Assembly: GCA_964518575.1 (NCBI GenBank)
Contig: CAZFGW010000001.1
Coordinates: 186,001 to 250,000 of the forward strand
Origin: MGBC163016 sp964518575
Lineage (GTDB): Bacteria > Actinomycetota > Coriobacteriia > Coriobacteriales > Eggerthellaceae
Direction: 5' to 3'
DNA length: 64,000 nucleotides
Shown: positions 26,363-34,650 of the stretch, piece after piece
Position numbering within the stretch: the first letter of the stretch is position 1
How the letters are laid out: each line of letters starts with the position of its first letter
Notes under the pieces: generated by a model
What the model saw: only the letters and a program-made list of their open reading frames with translations
Database searches by the model: none
What the model was told of the DNA's origin: nothing
Made by a program: the position numbers and the translations under genes

Positions 26363-26926
26363 TTATCTGCGATGACCGTGGTGTCCCGCACCGTGATGCC
26401 CTGACCCGTACGAGGGATTCGCAGGCGCGGACGAGCCGCCCTGGTAGCCTTGCCCGCCGCCGTATCCGTGGTGACCGCTGCGGTCGCACATGCCGTTTGC
26501 ATAGTGGTCGCAGATGCCGTCGCCATCCTCATCAATGTAGTAATGATGCTGTCCGTACGTTCCGCGCGGGCAGTTGCCATATTCGCAATACCCCTCGGCG
26601 TAGTAATCGCAGACACCGTCACCGTCTTCGTCGATGCAATTCGGACCGAACATAACGGGCGTGCCAGCTGATGCGGCGTTGCCGGAAAGAGCAACAGCAG
26701 CATTGGGACCAGGCGCATCGGTGCGCTCAATGAGACCGCACAGTGTATCAATGTGCTCAGCGATGAAGCTCCACAGAAAATGGAACGGCTTTTGATCCGT
26801 CCCGTGCGAAATATAGCTGGCGCTCACCGATGACGCAGATGCCGAAGGCGCAGCAAATGCCATTGACGGCACCATCAGCGTCGAGCAAAGAGCAACCGCG
26901 AACATTGCCATGAGACCCTTTTTCAT
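26363..26926 (-). CDS. Secreted protein with two DxDxDG metal-binding repeats and a Gly/His tail
   Basis: 187 residues from ATG at 26926 (TGGAG seven bases upstream). Signal peptide MKKGLMAMFAVALCSTL ending near AFA-APS. Two copies of a unit like IDEDGDGVCDYY and IDEDGDGICDHY, each with the DxDxDG calcium-loop pattern and a Cys, sit at about 104-151; flanking Cys (NCIDED, YCEYGNCP, GMCD) may form disulfides. The last 35 residues are rich in Gly, His and Tyr and end GHHGHRR, a likely metal-binding, flexible tail. The in-frame extension to 27040 looks non-coding. Function unknown; extracellular calcium or transition-metal binding is inference from motifs. Confidence 0.78.
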   Translation of the reverse strand: MKKGLMAMFAVALCSTLMVPSMAFAAPSASASSVSASYISHGTDQKPFHFLWSFIAEHIDTLCGLIERTDAPGPNAAVALSGNAASAGTPVMFGPNCIDEDGDGVCDYYAEGYCEYGNCPRGTYGQHHYYIDEDGDGICDHYANGMCDRSGHHGYGGGQGYQGGSSAPANPSYGSGHHGAGHHGHRR

Positions 26927-27237
26927 GAGCGGACTCCATTCTTTCACGAAGTTCCGGGCGCACGCCAACGTGGACGCCGCATTGTGTGTCATAGGCGCAG
27001 TATGCTCCTTGAAATCGTTTTCGTCAAACGGATTCACCATTGCACCAAAAACATGTGTTTGCTAAAGAATTAAATGCGCAAAACACTCCGTCACTTATGT
27101 CTATATCACGACACCGGGCTTTATTGCTATGCCGCCCAAAAACCATCTGATCAAACGCAAAGGAGCAGCCTTGCCTAAACGTTAAATCCCTATGATAGAA
27201 TTTAGTGTCTCGTCCTTTTCTGACAGGATCAATCGAC
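26927..27237. promoter_or_regulatory. Divergent control region, AT-richer than neighbours
   Basis: 311 bp between divergent start codons. Near 27190 the plus strand reads CCCTATGATAGAATTTAG, a possible -10 for the membrane protein gene, but no -35 at good spacing. No credible small gene. Confidence 0.35.
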
Positions 27238-28131
27238 ATGACTTCGGGTACACTCACCAATCTTCAGACTCCACATGAAAAAGTTGCTATCGGCATTGCA
27301 GGTACAGCGCTTCTCGGTGGTGCTGCCCTTTTCATTTATGGGGAATGGAGCGTAAGTGTAGGGACGGCGGGAGTACTTCACTATCTTCTCAGGATGATCG
27401 GTCTTCTCTTGTTGGGTGTAAGCCTTTTGATTATCGGCGTTTGGTTTACCAGACATAAAGCCGTCCGCTTATTTGCAAAAGAATCCGCCGAAAGGCAACA
27501 GATCTTACAGCAATGCGGCAAGCAGTTTCTTACGGTCGTACTAAATATACTCATATACGGCGGTCTATTCATATTGATCATGGGAGGATTAAGTGCCCTC
27601 GATGGAGCATCTCCTTTGAGGGTGGTGTTCGTTCTTGCCCTCTGGGCTTTTTGTATCACTTGCTTCGTTCTTTATCGACGCTATCGAAAGAAACACAAGG
27701 TCGGCTATGTTCTTATAGGGGACGTAGGTATTTCACTATTGCTCTCCTTTTTGAGTATATTGTTTCTTTGTCTAGGAGGAGCGGGAATCGTCAATGTAGC
27801 GCAAGATCTTAATGATGGTCCAAAGACCGCTGATGTATTCCTAGTTGACGCACGGGTGGATAATCCCCAGTGGCGCTATCGATTCATCATACAGCCGAAT
27901 CATATACTTACCTTCTACACTGCTGATGAAAAGCGGATCGTCCTTGAATTTCTTGATGCGGATGTGGATAGAGCAAAAGTAATTAACGACTTGGGAAACT
28001 TTGTGCATCTGACCTACTATCCTCATACACAGATATTCTGCGACGCGCAGCGCTGGGAAGATGGTCGGCAGATGATGGGACAAGACCTGCTGTCTCGGTT
28101 GAACGAAACATACGATTTCGACTTGCCATGA
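27238..28131 (+). CDS. Membrane protein of unknown family, AT-rich
   Basis: 297 residues from ATG at 27238 (AGGATC about nine bases upstream). Two pairs of membrane segments are visible: about 19-37 and 49-71, then about 98-120 and 124-143, and a fifth about 155-178; the last 115 residues are soluble, probably outside or cytoplasmic, with no Cys motif except one. Not recognised. By eye it is clearly lower in GC than its neighbours and uses AT-ending codons (ATA, TTA, CTT), which suggests recent transfer. No neighbour is an obvious partner. Confidence 0.72.
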   Translation: MTSGTLTNLQTPHEKVAIGIAGTALLGGAALFIYGEWSVSVGTAGVLHYLLRMIGLLLLGVSLLIIGVWFTRHKAVRLFAKESAERQQILQQCGKQFLTVVLNILIYGGLFILIMGGLSALDGASPLRVVFVLALWAFCITCFVLYRRYRKKHKVGYVLIGDVGISLLLSFLSILFLCLGGAGIVNVAQDLNDGPKTADVFLVDARVDNPQWRYRFIIQPNHILTFYTADEKRIVLEFLDADVDRAKVINDLGNFVHLTYYPHTQIFCDAQRWEDGRQMMGQDLLSRLNETYDFDLP

Positions 28132-28250
28132 TGTGATTTGTTTTATCTTTTGAGGGTATCTGGATGCCCGAACAGTTTCCCAAAGCGACCTCGCAGTACA
28201 TGCATATGCACGTATATTTAGAACAGATTCTTACAGTGCAGAACTTGTAA

Positions 28251-29162
28251 TTAATGGACAAGTTTCTTGCTTGTTGATACTGACTTCTTTTGCGAAAGGA
28301 TCAAACCGCCAATCGTCAGCAACAACCCTCCCACAATGAACGCGTTCAACGGTTCGCCAAGAATGAGCACCGAAGCGGTCGCCGTGATAGCGGGCACCAG
28401 ATAGATATAAGTTGTCGAAGCCGTTGCGCCAAGATGTTTGACCGACGCACCCCACGTCACGAAACACGCTGCGGAGGCAATCAGTCCCAGGAACAACAAG
28501 TTCGCCACATTCTGCCACTCCAAAAGCGTCTCTCCAGATGGAAGCGTACCGCCAAACAGAAATGCTATCGGCACGGTGAAGACGAGCCCCCAAAGGAATA
28601 TCCGTTTCGTTGACACCACCGTTTCATAACCCGCCTCGGAAATCTTCTTCACGAGCATGGAATAAACCGCCCATACCAGTGCCGCCAGAAGTGCCAGCAA
28701 ATCCCCAAAGAGCGAGAAGTCGCCGAACGCGGTCATCGGGTCGTCGATGTTCGTTCCCGCGCTCACGACCATCAGCCCGCCCATCGCAATGAGAAAGCCG
28801 CAGAAGAAGCGTCCGGTCAGCGCAGAGCGGTCGCCAAGGAGCGCTGAGAGAAGAGCGGTGAATAACGGCGAGGCAGCAACGATGACGCCGACCGCAGTCG
28901 CCGTGGTGAAGACGAGCGCCACGTTCTCCAGCAAATAGTACGCCGCGATGCCGGTCATACCCGCCGCAACGAAGAGCAATTCATGCCGCTTCTGCTTCAT
29001 GCGCAAAAGATGTGGGCGCATGACACACAGCGCGCCGAAGCCAACGACGAACCTGATGAGCAGGATCCATAACGGAGAGAGATCCACGAGCAACACCTTT
29101 GTCGACACGAAGGTGATTCCCCAGACGAACACTGTGAAAAGCGCCACCAGATGGTACTTCAT
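28251..29162 (-). CDS. EamA/DMT family transporter
   Basis: 303 residues with about ten hydrophobic segments in two EamA repeats (first about 1-135, second about 150-290), typical of drug/metabolite exporters such as RhaT/YdcZ/RarD relatives. The conserved WGITFVSTK near the N-terminus and ALVWAVYSMLVKK at the start of repeat two support this. Inner-membrane; substrate cannot be inferred, members export amino acids, metabolites or take up nucleotide sugars. Single gene; spacer on the left (28132-28250) has no feature I recognise. Confidence 0.88.
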   Translation of the reverse strand: MKYHLVALFTVFVWGITFVSTKVLLVDLSPLWILLIRFVVGFGALCVMRPHLLRMKQKRHELLFVAAGMTGIAAYYLLENVALVFTTATAVGVIVAASPLFTALLSALLGDRSALTGRFFCGFLIAMGGLMVVSAGTNIDDPMTAFGDFSLFGDLLALLAALVWAVYSMLVKKISEAGYETVVSTKRIFLWGLVFTVPIAFLFGGTLPSGETLLEWQNVANLLFLGLIASAACFVTWGASVKHLGATASTTYIYLVPAITATASVLILGEPLNAFIVGGLLLTIGGLILSQKKSVSTSKKLVH

Positions 29163-29485
29163 GCCCCGCGCCTCTTCCCTGCAACCATATCGTTTCTTGT
29201 ACTGCCATCGTTACGCCACTATCCAAAATGAAACAGAGCTCCAAGGAGCGAATACAAAGATCACCGAATCTTGCTCCTGCAAGTATCGTCCTATTGTACT
29301 CGCGGGATTGTGCTGGCTCTTGAATGTAATTGCGCATGTGAGCTGATTGCGGGTGCATCAACCCCGATCATGCAACGGTGGCGGGCGAGATGAATCTCGC
29401 GCATGCGTCCACCTGAGAGGTCATCGTTAACAACGCGGGCATGCGGGAGGCGCGTGCTATCATCGAATCGTCAAAGGAGGCAGAC
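29163..29485. other. Divergent spacer with repeat copy 2
   Basis: 323 bp without a credible gene. It holds one short copy of the dispersed repeat (29380-29416) and presumably promoters for both flanking genes, which I could not define. Confidence 0.4.
29380..29416 (+). repeat. Dispersed intergenic repeat, copy 2 (core only)
   Basis: GGCGGGCGAGATGAATCTCG, then CGCATGCGTCCACCTGA. Same orientation as the other four copies; hairpin GCGAGA-TGAA-TCTCGC. Confidence 0.75.
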
Positions 29486-30253
29486 ATGAAGATAGATCAT
29501 GCACAAATTCTGTATTTGAGCGGCACGGGAACAACAGAGGCGTATGCACGCGCGTTCGCGGAGGGACTGCCGTACCCGGTTGAACTTCAGGCGTTGCGCA
29601 TTGATGCAACTCTTCCTCCTGAAATGAACGATACCGAGCTGTTGGTGCTTGCGGTGCCCGTATATGCCGGTTATGTGCCTGCATTCGTCTGGGAGCTTCT
29701 GGCGAATTTCCATGCAACACAAACACCCACGGTACTCCTCGCGGTTTATGGAGCGCGCGATTACGATAATGCGCTGCATGAAATGGACGAGAAACTGCGG
29801 GCGAAGGGATGTGTGACCTGGGGTGCGGCGGCATTGGTCGCGCGACACTCCATCGCTCAAACGATCGCATCCAATCGTCCTGATGCTCATGATCTCGAAC
29901 AGACAAGGGCGTTCGCCGCTACTATCGCTGAACGTATCACCGCAGCTCATACACCTGCCGATGCGCCAACCTTCGATTTCAAGACCGTCGAAGTCGATCT
30001 TGACGCTCATGTCTACCCCATCACGTTGAGCTCATGCATTCAGTGCGGCATCTGCGCCGTCGAGTGTCCGGCTGACGCCATTCCACAAGACGCGCCGGAT
30101 ACGACCGACCAGGACAAGTGCATCTCCTGCCTGCACTGTATCGAAGTATGTCCCGAGCATGCACGCCAACTTCCAGAAGGGCTTGCTGAGCAATGCGCCG
30201 CTATGCTTGCGCACGAGGGCGCTGACCCCGCCAAGCCGAACGAGTTCTTCTGA
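29486..30253 (+). CDS. EFR1-type flavodoxin-ferredoxin fusion
   Basis: 255 residues from ATG at 29486, with a near-perfect AAAGGAGG five bases upstream. N-terminal flavodoxin-like domain: phosphate loop LSGTGTTEAYA near residue 10 and LAVPVYAGYVP near 56. C-terminal 80 residues hold two [4Fe-4S] motifs, CIQCGICAVECP and CISCLHCIEVCP. Such EFR1 proteins move electrons in anaerobes; partners vary. Cytoplasmic. The XRE-membrane protein pair 130 bp downstream is read in the same direction but has its own promoter, so it is a separate unit. Confidence 0.9.
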   Translation: MKIDHAQILYLSGTGTTEAYARAFAEGLPYPVELQALRIDATLPPEMNDTELLVLAVPVYAGYVPAFVWELLANFHATQTPTVLLAVYGARDYDNALHEMDEKLRAKGCVTWGAAALVARHSIAQTIASNRPDAHDLEQTRAFAATIAERITAAHTPADAPTFDFKTVEVDLDAHVYPITLSSCIQCGICAVECPADAIPQDAPDTTDQDKCISCLHCIEVCPEHARQLPEGLAEQCAAMLAHEGADPAKPNEFF

Positions 30254-30304
30254 GTTCACACCTCCGGACGAAGTGAAGGCTCCTCTTCGCCATGATTATC
30301 ATGC

Positions 30305-30335
30305 TTGACAGTCATTCTAAGTAATGTAATATATA
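30305..30335 (+). promoter_or_regulatory. Promoter of the XRE regulator gene
   Basis: Consensus -35 TTGACA at 30305-30310. The -10 is TAATAT at 30327-30332 (16-bp spacer) or TATATA at 30330-30335 (19 bp), both inside the left arm of the 40-bp palindrome, so a bound protein there should block transcription. Confidence 0.65.
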
Positions 30336-30362
30336 TTTTGCATGCAAGATATATATTACATT
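30323..30362. promoter_or_regulatory. 40-bp palindromic operator upstream of the XRE gene
   Basis: The arms AATGTAATATATAT and ATATATATTACATT are exact reverse complements around a TTTGCATGCAAG centre; only one base pair of the whole 40-bp block fails to match. It covers the -10 region and ends 22 bp before the GTG start. A classic arrangement for autorepression by the small HTH protein encoded next. Confidence 0.75.
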
Positions 30363-30384
30363 TTGTCGTACACGAAAGGGTTTT

Positions 30385-30594
30385 GTGGAAGGCGAAAAAA
30401 ACGAACGATTGAGAGCGGCGCGCACTTCCTGCGGTCTTTCGCAACAAGACCTTGCGGATGCGGTCGGCGCTACGCGGCAAACCATCGGTCTCATCGAGGC
30501 GGGTCGCTATAACCCCAGCCTCAAACTCTGTACTGCCATCTGCAAAACACTCGGCACGACGCTCAATGACTTGTTCTGGGAAGAGGGCGAATGA
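30385..30594 (+). CDS. Small XRE-family HTH regulator
   Basis: 69 residues, nearly all one Cro/CI helix-turn-helix domain: RLRAARTSCGLSQQDLADAVGATRQTIGLIEAGRYNPSLKLCTAICKTLGTTLNDLF. Start is GTG at 30385 with AAAGGG four bases upstream. This compact type (HipB/YozG-like) binds DNA as a dimer and usually has no ligand domain. Its stop overlaps the start of the membrane protein gene (ATGA), so the two are translated together. The palindrome immediately upstream is the probable autoregulatory site. Confidence 0.93.
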   Translation: MEGEKNERLRAARTSCGLSQQDLADAVGATRQTIGLIEAGRYNPSLKLCTAICKTLGTTLNDLFWEEGE

Positions 30595-31160
30595 CGATGT
30601 ATCTGACTCGGAAATGGAATGAATTTATGGGACCGAAAGACGAGCGTCTTGAGGCTGAGGAGAGTAAGTCGGCGAAAACGGCTGCCTACATCCTTTTGAT
30701 AGGGTCGGTCGTGAGCCTCTACTACTGGATCATGGTGAACCAGGTTGCCTCTACCACCGACCATCCCGTGCTCACGCCCCTCGGAGAGTCGGTCATCTCC
30801 GTTGATTTTTTGCTGATATTGACAATCCTTGCGGCGGGCATCGTTTCCATGAGCATGCAGATACGGGGTGGGACGTTCTCGAGTTACAAACGCTATGCCG
30901 AAGTGGAACACATCCCGTGGGATTATGTCACGATCGCCGCATTGTTTTGCGGAGTGGTTCTCGGGGTATTGACGTGCGGGATGCGCATTTTGGCGGAAAT
31001 TCAGATCGTCGGTGTGGAACATGTCGCATGGTTCGGCGATGTTGCCATGGGTATCGTGTTTTTCATCATGGGTTTCGCATTGGGGTTCGGGGCATTCGCC
31101 CTCGCCATCCGTGATGCCATCAAGCGCCGTCATGAGATTGAGCGCGCATTGCAAGATTGA
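30591..31160 (+). CDS. Four-helix membrane protein co-encoded with the XRE regulator
   Basis: 189 residues: cytoplasmic N-terminus with a GPKDERLEAEESKSAK stretch, then four membrane segments (about 31-50, 72-92, 113-134, 146-169) and a short basic C-terminus. It resembles the membrane proteins that accompany small XRE regulators in Firmicutes and Actinobacteria (perhaps DUF6773, not certain). Overlap of four bases with the HTH gene shows coupling. Function unknown; pairing suggests the HTH controls its amount or that the membrane protein senses a signal for it. Confidence 0.8.
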   Translation: MTMYLTRKWNEFMGPKDERLEAEESKSAKTAAYILLIGSVVSLYYWIMVNQVASTTDHPVLTPLGESVISVDFLLILTILAAGIVSMSMQIRGGTFSSYKRYAEVEHIPWDYVTIAALFCGVVLGVLTCGMRILAEIQIVGVEHVAWFGDVAMGIVFFIMGFALGFGAFALAIRDAIKRRHEIERALQD

Positions 31161-31162
31161 GG

Positions 31163-31262
31163 GGTTTTGGGGATTGGCGTTGGCGAAACGCATACGTTAA
31201 ATGTTTCATTATTGGGGTTGTTGCAAGCGGGCGAGATGAATCTCGCGCATGCGTCCACCTGA
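31163..31262 (+). repeat. Dispersed intergenic repeat, copy 3 (long form)
   Basis: Begins GGGGTTTTGGGGATTGGCG, continues through GTTTCATTATTGGGGTTGTTGC to the hairpin core at 31228-31262. Alignable with copies 1 and 5 over about 100 bp. Confidence 0.72.
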
Positions 31263-31461
31263 ATGGTTATTTCAATTAATAAGATATTACGACCAGATAC
31301 GTTCATCTAGGTCACAGGACAAACCCAAAAACATCACCGGTGGGGATGATATGACCGGACGCGAACGGGTTTATCGCGTTCGGTCATGAATAAAAGACAT
31401 TCATGCGAAAACGGAATGAATGGCAATCGTGGTTGATGTCGCAGGCATGAATGTAGCATTT

Positions 31462-31496
31462 GCGGGCGAGATGAATCTCGCGCATGCGTCCACCTG
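31462..31496 (+). repeat. Dispersed intergenic repeat, copy 4 (core only)
   Basis: Core hairpin GCGGGCGAGATGAATCTCGC then GCATGCGTCCACCTGA, identical to copy 3 over at least 34 bases; the two copies are about 235 bp apart in the same spacer. Confidence 0.75.
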
Positions 31497-31530
31497 ATTG
31501 ATTTTCCCAATTACTGTTGGTGATGCGGGT

Positions 31531-31564
31531 AAAAAAATGGCTCAGGGAAACCCTGAGCCATTTT
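31531..31564 (-). terminator. Terminator of the surface protein gene
   Basis: Perfect 10-bp stem TGGCTCAGGG / CCCTGAGCCA with a 3-base loop, flanked by AAAAAAA and TTTT, so it can act on both strands; on the minus strand it is followed by seven T, 22 bp after the surface-protein stop. Confidence 0.93.
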
Positions 31565-31585
31565 CATCAGCTTTGTCAGCAAAGA

Positions 31586-34168
31586 CTACATATTCTTGAC
31601 CTTGCGGCTGAAGCCGAGGCGCGGAAGAACGAGCGCGGCTCCGATGATAGCAATACCCGCGATACCCAAGAGAAGCGCGAGCTGCCCGGCGGTCACGCCC
31701 TTGGAGGGAGCGCCGATCATAGGCGTCTCGTCATCGGCGATCGACTCAACGGTGCCTGCCAGAGCGTTCGCAGCAAGCGGATTCGCGTCGTCGGTGATCA
31801 CCGTGGTCTCTCCGGTTGGCAACACAACGGGAGTTGTCCTTGCTGTCCGCAGCGTGTATCCACCAGCGCCAGATCCAGCAGGTGCCGTTATCTGGGGTGC
31901 TGTGTAGTTAAGAGAAACCGCCTGGGTTGAAAGCTCAAGGAGCACACCATCAGCGTTCTCGGCAACAATGCCACCAGCACAGAGCGTGTAGGTTCCTGAT
32001 TGTCCGGTGTTCCTCAGCGTTTGCGTGAAGGTGATGTTGTGCTTCATGCCCGGCAGACCATCGACAGTCCACATGATGGCGTTCGCTGCCTCATCGTAGT
32101 ACGCGCTACCAACGGTCGGCTTGATGCTGTTCGCGTCAACCGTGAATGCGCTGTCAATCGGAATGGTCACGGTGTACTGTTGGCAATTCGACGTAATAGC
32201 CTTGTTAACCATCTGCGCGAACACCGTGCTGTTGTTGCCTGCAAGCGCAAACTCCGTATATGGAGGCTTACCGATGTTCAGAGCATCAGCCGCTGAAATC
32301 ACGATTGCGGTAACGCCTGGTCCTGTTGCTGAATCAGCTGCCGCCCTTGCGAGGTTATTCGCAGTATCCGCGCTGGTGATGTTCTGATTAGGCATAAAAG
32401 ACTTAATAGCAGCCTTAGCACCGTCGAGACCAAGCGCAGGATCATAGGGATCAGAATAAAACGGTCCGTACACCTTGGCTATATCGTTCTCACCAGCCGA
32501 ATCAACAACTTTATAAGTGATGGATGCGCCCGTTCCTGGCTGGAGAAGCTTCGTTGTCGTTTCATTCAACTTAGACTTGATGGTTTCAAGCTTCGTGCGA
32601 CCCGTATTATCGGCATTCAATACCTCTTGGGACATATCGAGCACGAAAACGTACTGCTTGCCCTGCTGGTTGTATGCAAAGTCCGTGGAGACGGTAGCGC
32701 TTGCAGAACCATTCGCGGTCCAGCCTGCCTGGTATTTGATCTGAACAGCGTTGTTGTCATCGGTGCCTACAACCGCATTCGTATATCCCGCAGAAGGAGC
32801 ACCCGTGAAATTCCCCGCTACGGTGAAATCAAGTTGAGCTTCTTCGCTGAAGTCCATGATGTGCTCTTTGCCCGGAAGCCATTCGCTCGTATTGGTTTTC
32901 TCGTCGGTAGTTACCGAGTTGATGTCCAACCCCGCAAAGGATAACTTCGTGTAACCGCAGGTGCCGTCCGGACCATTCACATTATTGAGAACGAGATTCA
33001 CTTCGCCACTCACGCCTTCAAGCGGCGTTGTGCCAATAGACATGTTTTTGAACGTAAGATTCAAACCATTAGGAGCGTTCACGCCAACAAAAGCGCCTTG
33101 CTCGCAAACGCCGATGTTATCAAGGATGATTGAATCCGCCGTGATACTCGAGAATGCCCCTGTTTTGATCGTACCAACATGAGAAATCGATACAGTATCG
33201 AAAGCAAGCCCGATGAATGTATCTGCCTCAAGGACATCATATCCACTCACTGAAAGAGCAGCGGGCTGGCATCCGTCGAATACACTGGCGGGGATCACTT
33301 GACCCGCAGATCCCGTAAGCGTGATCGAGGGAATACTCGCACAGTCACCGAAAGCGAGGAGCGAAAGGGAAACGCCATTGAGCACAATGCCCGATGCTCC
33401 CGCTGCACCAACATTCTCCAAGTTCGTGCAGCCATAGAACGCATATTCACCAATCGTATTGACGCTTGCAGGGAGCACAACCGTCACAAGAGAAGGAAGC
33501 CCCACATAGTTAGGACTGAACGCTGCGGTTCCAATCGTCGTGAAACCTTCACCAAGAACGATCGTCGTTGCATCGAAATCAGCAACGGACTTCGTTTCGC
33601 CATCGATCACGAACGTGCCATCGAAAACCGTGTTTCCGTCAACAGGCATGATGGTCAGCGTACCGGTCTGCTCATCGAAGCGCGAAGCGTTTTCGTCAAC
33701 GCCCTCGCCGGGCTGTTCGCCCTCTCCCTCTTCCGTACCGTCCGTATCCGCTGCTGCATTCTCTTCATCCAGCGTTATCACCGCAGGCACGTCAGACGTG
33801 GTGTCCTTGCCGGGAAGAACGTCGGACTCAGGAGTCCCCAAACCGTCCATTTCCTCGCCGTCAGTGTTTCCAGAAGAACCTTCTGACGTCGTCGTGTCAG
33901 TCGGGGTTCCTACTTCAGGTGTCTGAGGTGTGTTCACATCATCCGGAACTGCAGGAGTTTCAACCTTCTCGAAATCAGGAACCGTAGGGACATCGACATC
34001 GTCGACCACTTTTTCAATCGGGGTCGGCTGCGCCGTAGGGGTGACTTCGTCGGCAAATGCCGGAACACTGATACTGGATGTGACCAAGGTTCCGGTAAGA
34101 ATCAAAGCGATGGTTTTCGCCTCGATGGAATTCCTTGCCGTTATCTGACGTTGCGTTACTTCCTTCAT
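31586..34168 (-). CDS. Large surface protein with BspA-like repeats and a VWA-like region
   Basis: 860 residues, AAGGAGCTGGGA just before the ATG. Signal peptide about 1-40 (cleavage near AFA-DE); acidic Pro/Thr/Asp linker 40-165; BspA/LRR_5-type repeats about 165-400 (TTIGTAAFSPNYVGLPSLVTV, then NTIGEYAFYGCTNLENV); a region about 480-690 that resembles a von Willebrand A fold (YVFVLDMSQEVLN) with a DMSQE site instead of DxSxS, so metal binding may be lost; a beta-rich 700-790 part; then one membrane helix (about 828-850) and a basic tail. No LPXTG; the stretch TPMIG lies just before the helix. Probably cell-surface adhesion; mode of anchoring unclear. Confidence 0.85.
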   Translation of the reverse strand: MKEVTQRQITARNSIEAKTIALILTGTLVTSSISVPAFADEVTPTAQPTPIEKVVDDVDVPTVPDFEKVETPAVPDDVNTPQTPEVGTPTDTTTSEGSSGNTDGEEMDGLGTPESDVLPGKDTTSDVPAVITLDEENAAADTDGTEEGEGEQPGEGVDENASRFDEQTGTLTIMPVDGNTVFDGTFVIDGETKSVADFDATTIVLGEGFTTIGTAAFSPNYVGLPSLVTVVLPASVNTIGEYAFYGCTNLENVGAAGASGIVLNGVSLSLLAFGDCASIPSITLTGSAGQVIPASVFDGCQPAALSVSGYDVLEADTFIGLAFDTVSISHVGTIKTGAFSSITADSIILDNIGVCEQGAFVGVNAPNGLNLTFKNMSIGTTPLEGVSGEVNLVLNNVNGPDGTCGYTKLSFAGLDINSVTTDEKTNTSEWLPGKEHIMDFSEEAQLDFTVAGNFTGAPSAGYTNAVVGTDDNNAVQIKYQAGWTANGSASATVSTDFAYNQQGKQYVFVLDMSQEVLNADNTGRTKLETIKSKLNETTTKLLQPGTGASITYKVVDSAGENDIAKVYGPFYSDPYDPALGLDGAKAAIKSFMPNQNITSADTANNLARAAADSATGPGVTAIVISAADALNIGKPPYTEFALAGNNSTVFAQMVNKAITSNCQQYTVTIPIDSAFTVDANSIKPTVGSAYYDEAANAIMWTVDGLPGMKHNITFTQTLRNTGQSGTYTLCAGGIVAENADGVLLELSTQAVSLNYTAPQITAPAGSGAGGYTLRTARTTPVVLPTGETTVITDDANPLAANALAGTVESIADDETPMIGAPSKGVTAGQLALLLGIAGIAIIGAALVLPRLGFSRKVKNM

Positions 34169-34650
34169 TCCCAGCTCCTTACAACCATGAACACATATCG
34201 TTCGCCAGCCGCTGACGTGATATTACGAGTGCATGTACGGCAAGAGATGACATTGCTCATCTCCCACATGGTCATCCAAAGATAACATTTATTCAACAAT
34301 TGTGCTGCGCTTGGTAAACGTACCTTTTGATATGCGAACCATTGTCCTCTGCCTCTTCGCTTTCCTGAAGAGCGGGAAAGCACATGCCGAATTTTTCCAG
34401 AATAATTCCATGATTGGCTATCAAATCGTCCTCATTTTGCCCGTATATAAGGATATTTTTGCTCATCTTATGTCTGGCGGAGCATACAGTACTCGTCTCG
34501 AAGCGTTGAAAAAGATGTTTTCGCCGATGTGGTTTTTGCCTGTTCGCATGCCCGATCAGTAATGACAAAATGACAGGTATTTGATAGCCTAATACGAGGG
34601 ATTTGCCCCTTTTTGACAGGGTAAATTTTCATGAAACGAGAGGTTGATTC
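34169..34650. other. AT-rich divergent spacer
   Basis: 482 bp, clearly AT-richer than neighbours, between divergent genes. A 57-codon minus-strand frame (34293-34466) reads like protein in part but has only a weak AAG before its ATG, so I do not call it. A TTGACA at about 34612 faces the AlbA_2 gene without a good -10. Confidence 0.4.

Larger units (their letters stand above)
31161..31530. other. Convergent spacer with repeat copies 3 and 4
   Basis: About 370 bp of non-coding DNA between convergent genes, occupied by two copies of the dispersed repeat and AT-rich sequence. No ORF with an RBS. Confidence 0.5.

Noticed and set aside
34293..34466. 57-codon minus-strand frame in the AT-rich spacer
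   Set aside because: Weak RBS, no family, and a competing plus-strand frame of equal length; treated as chance.
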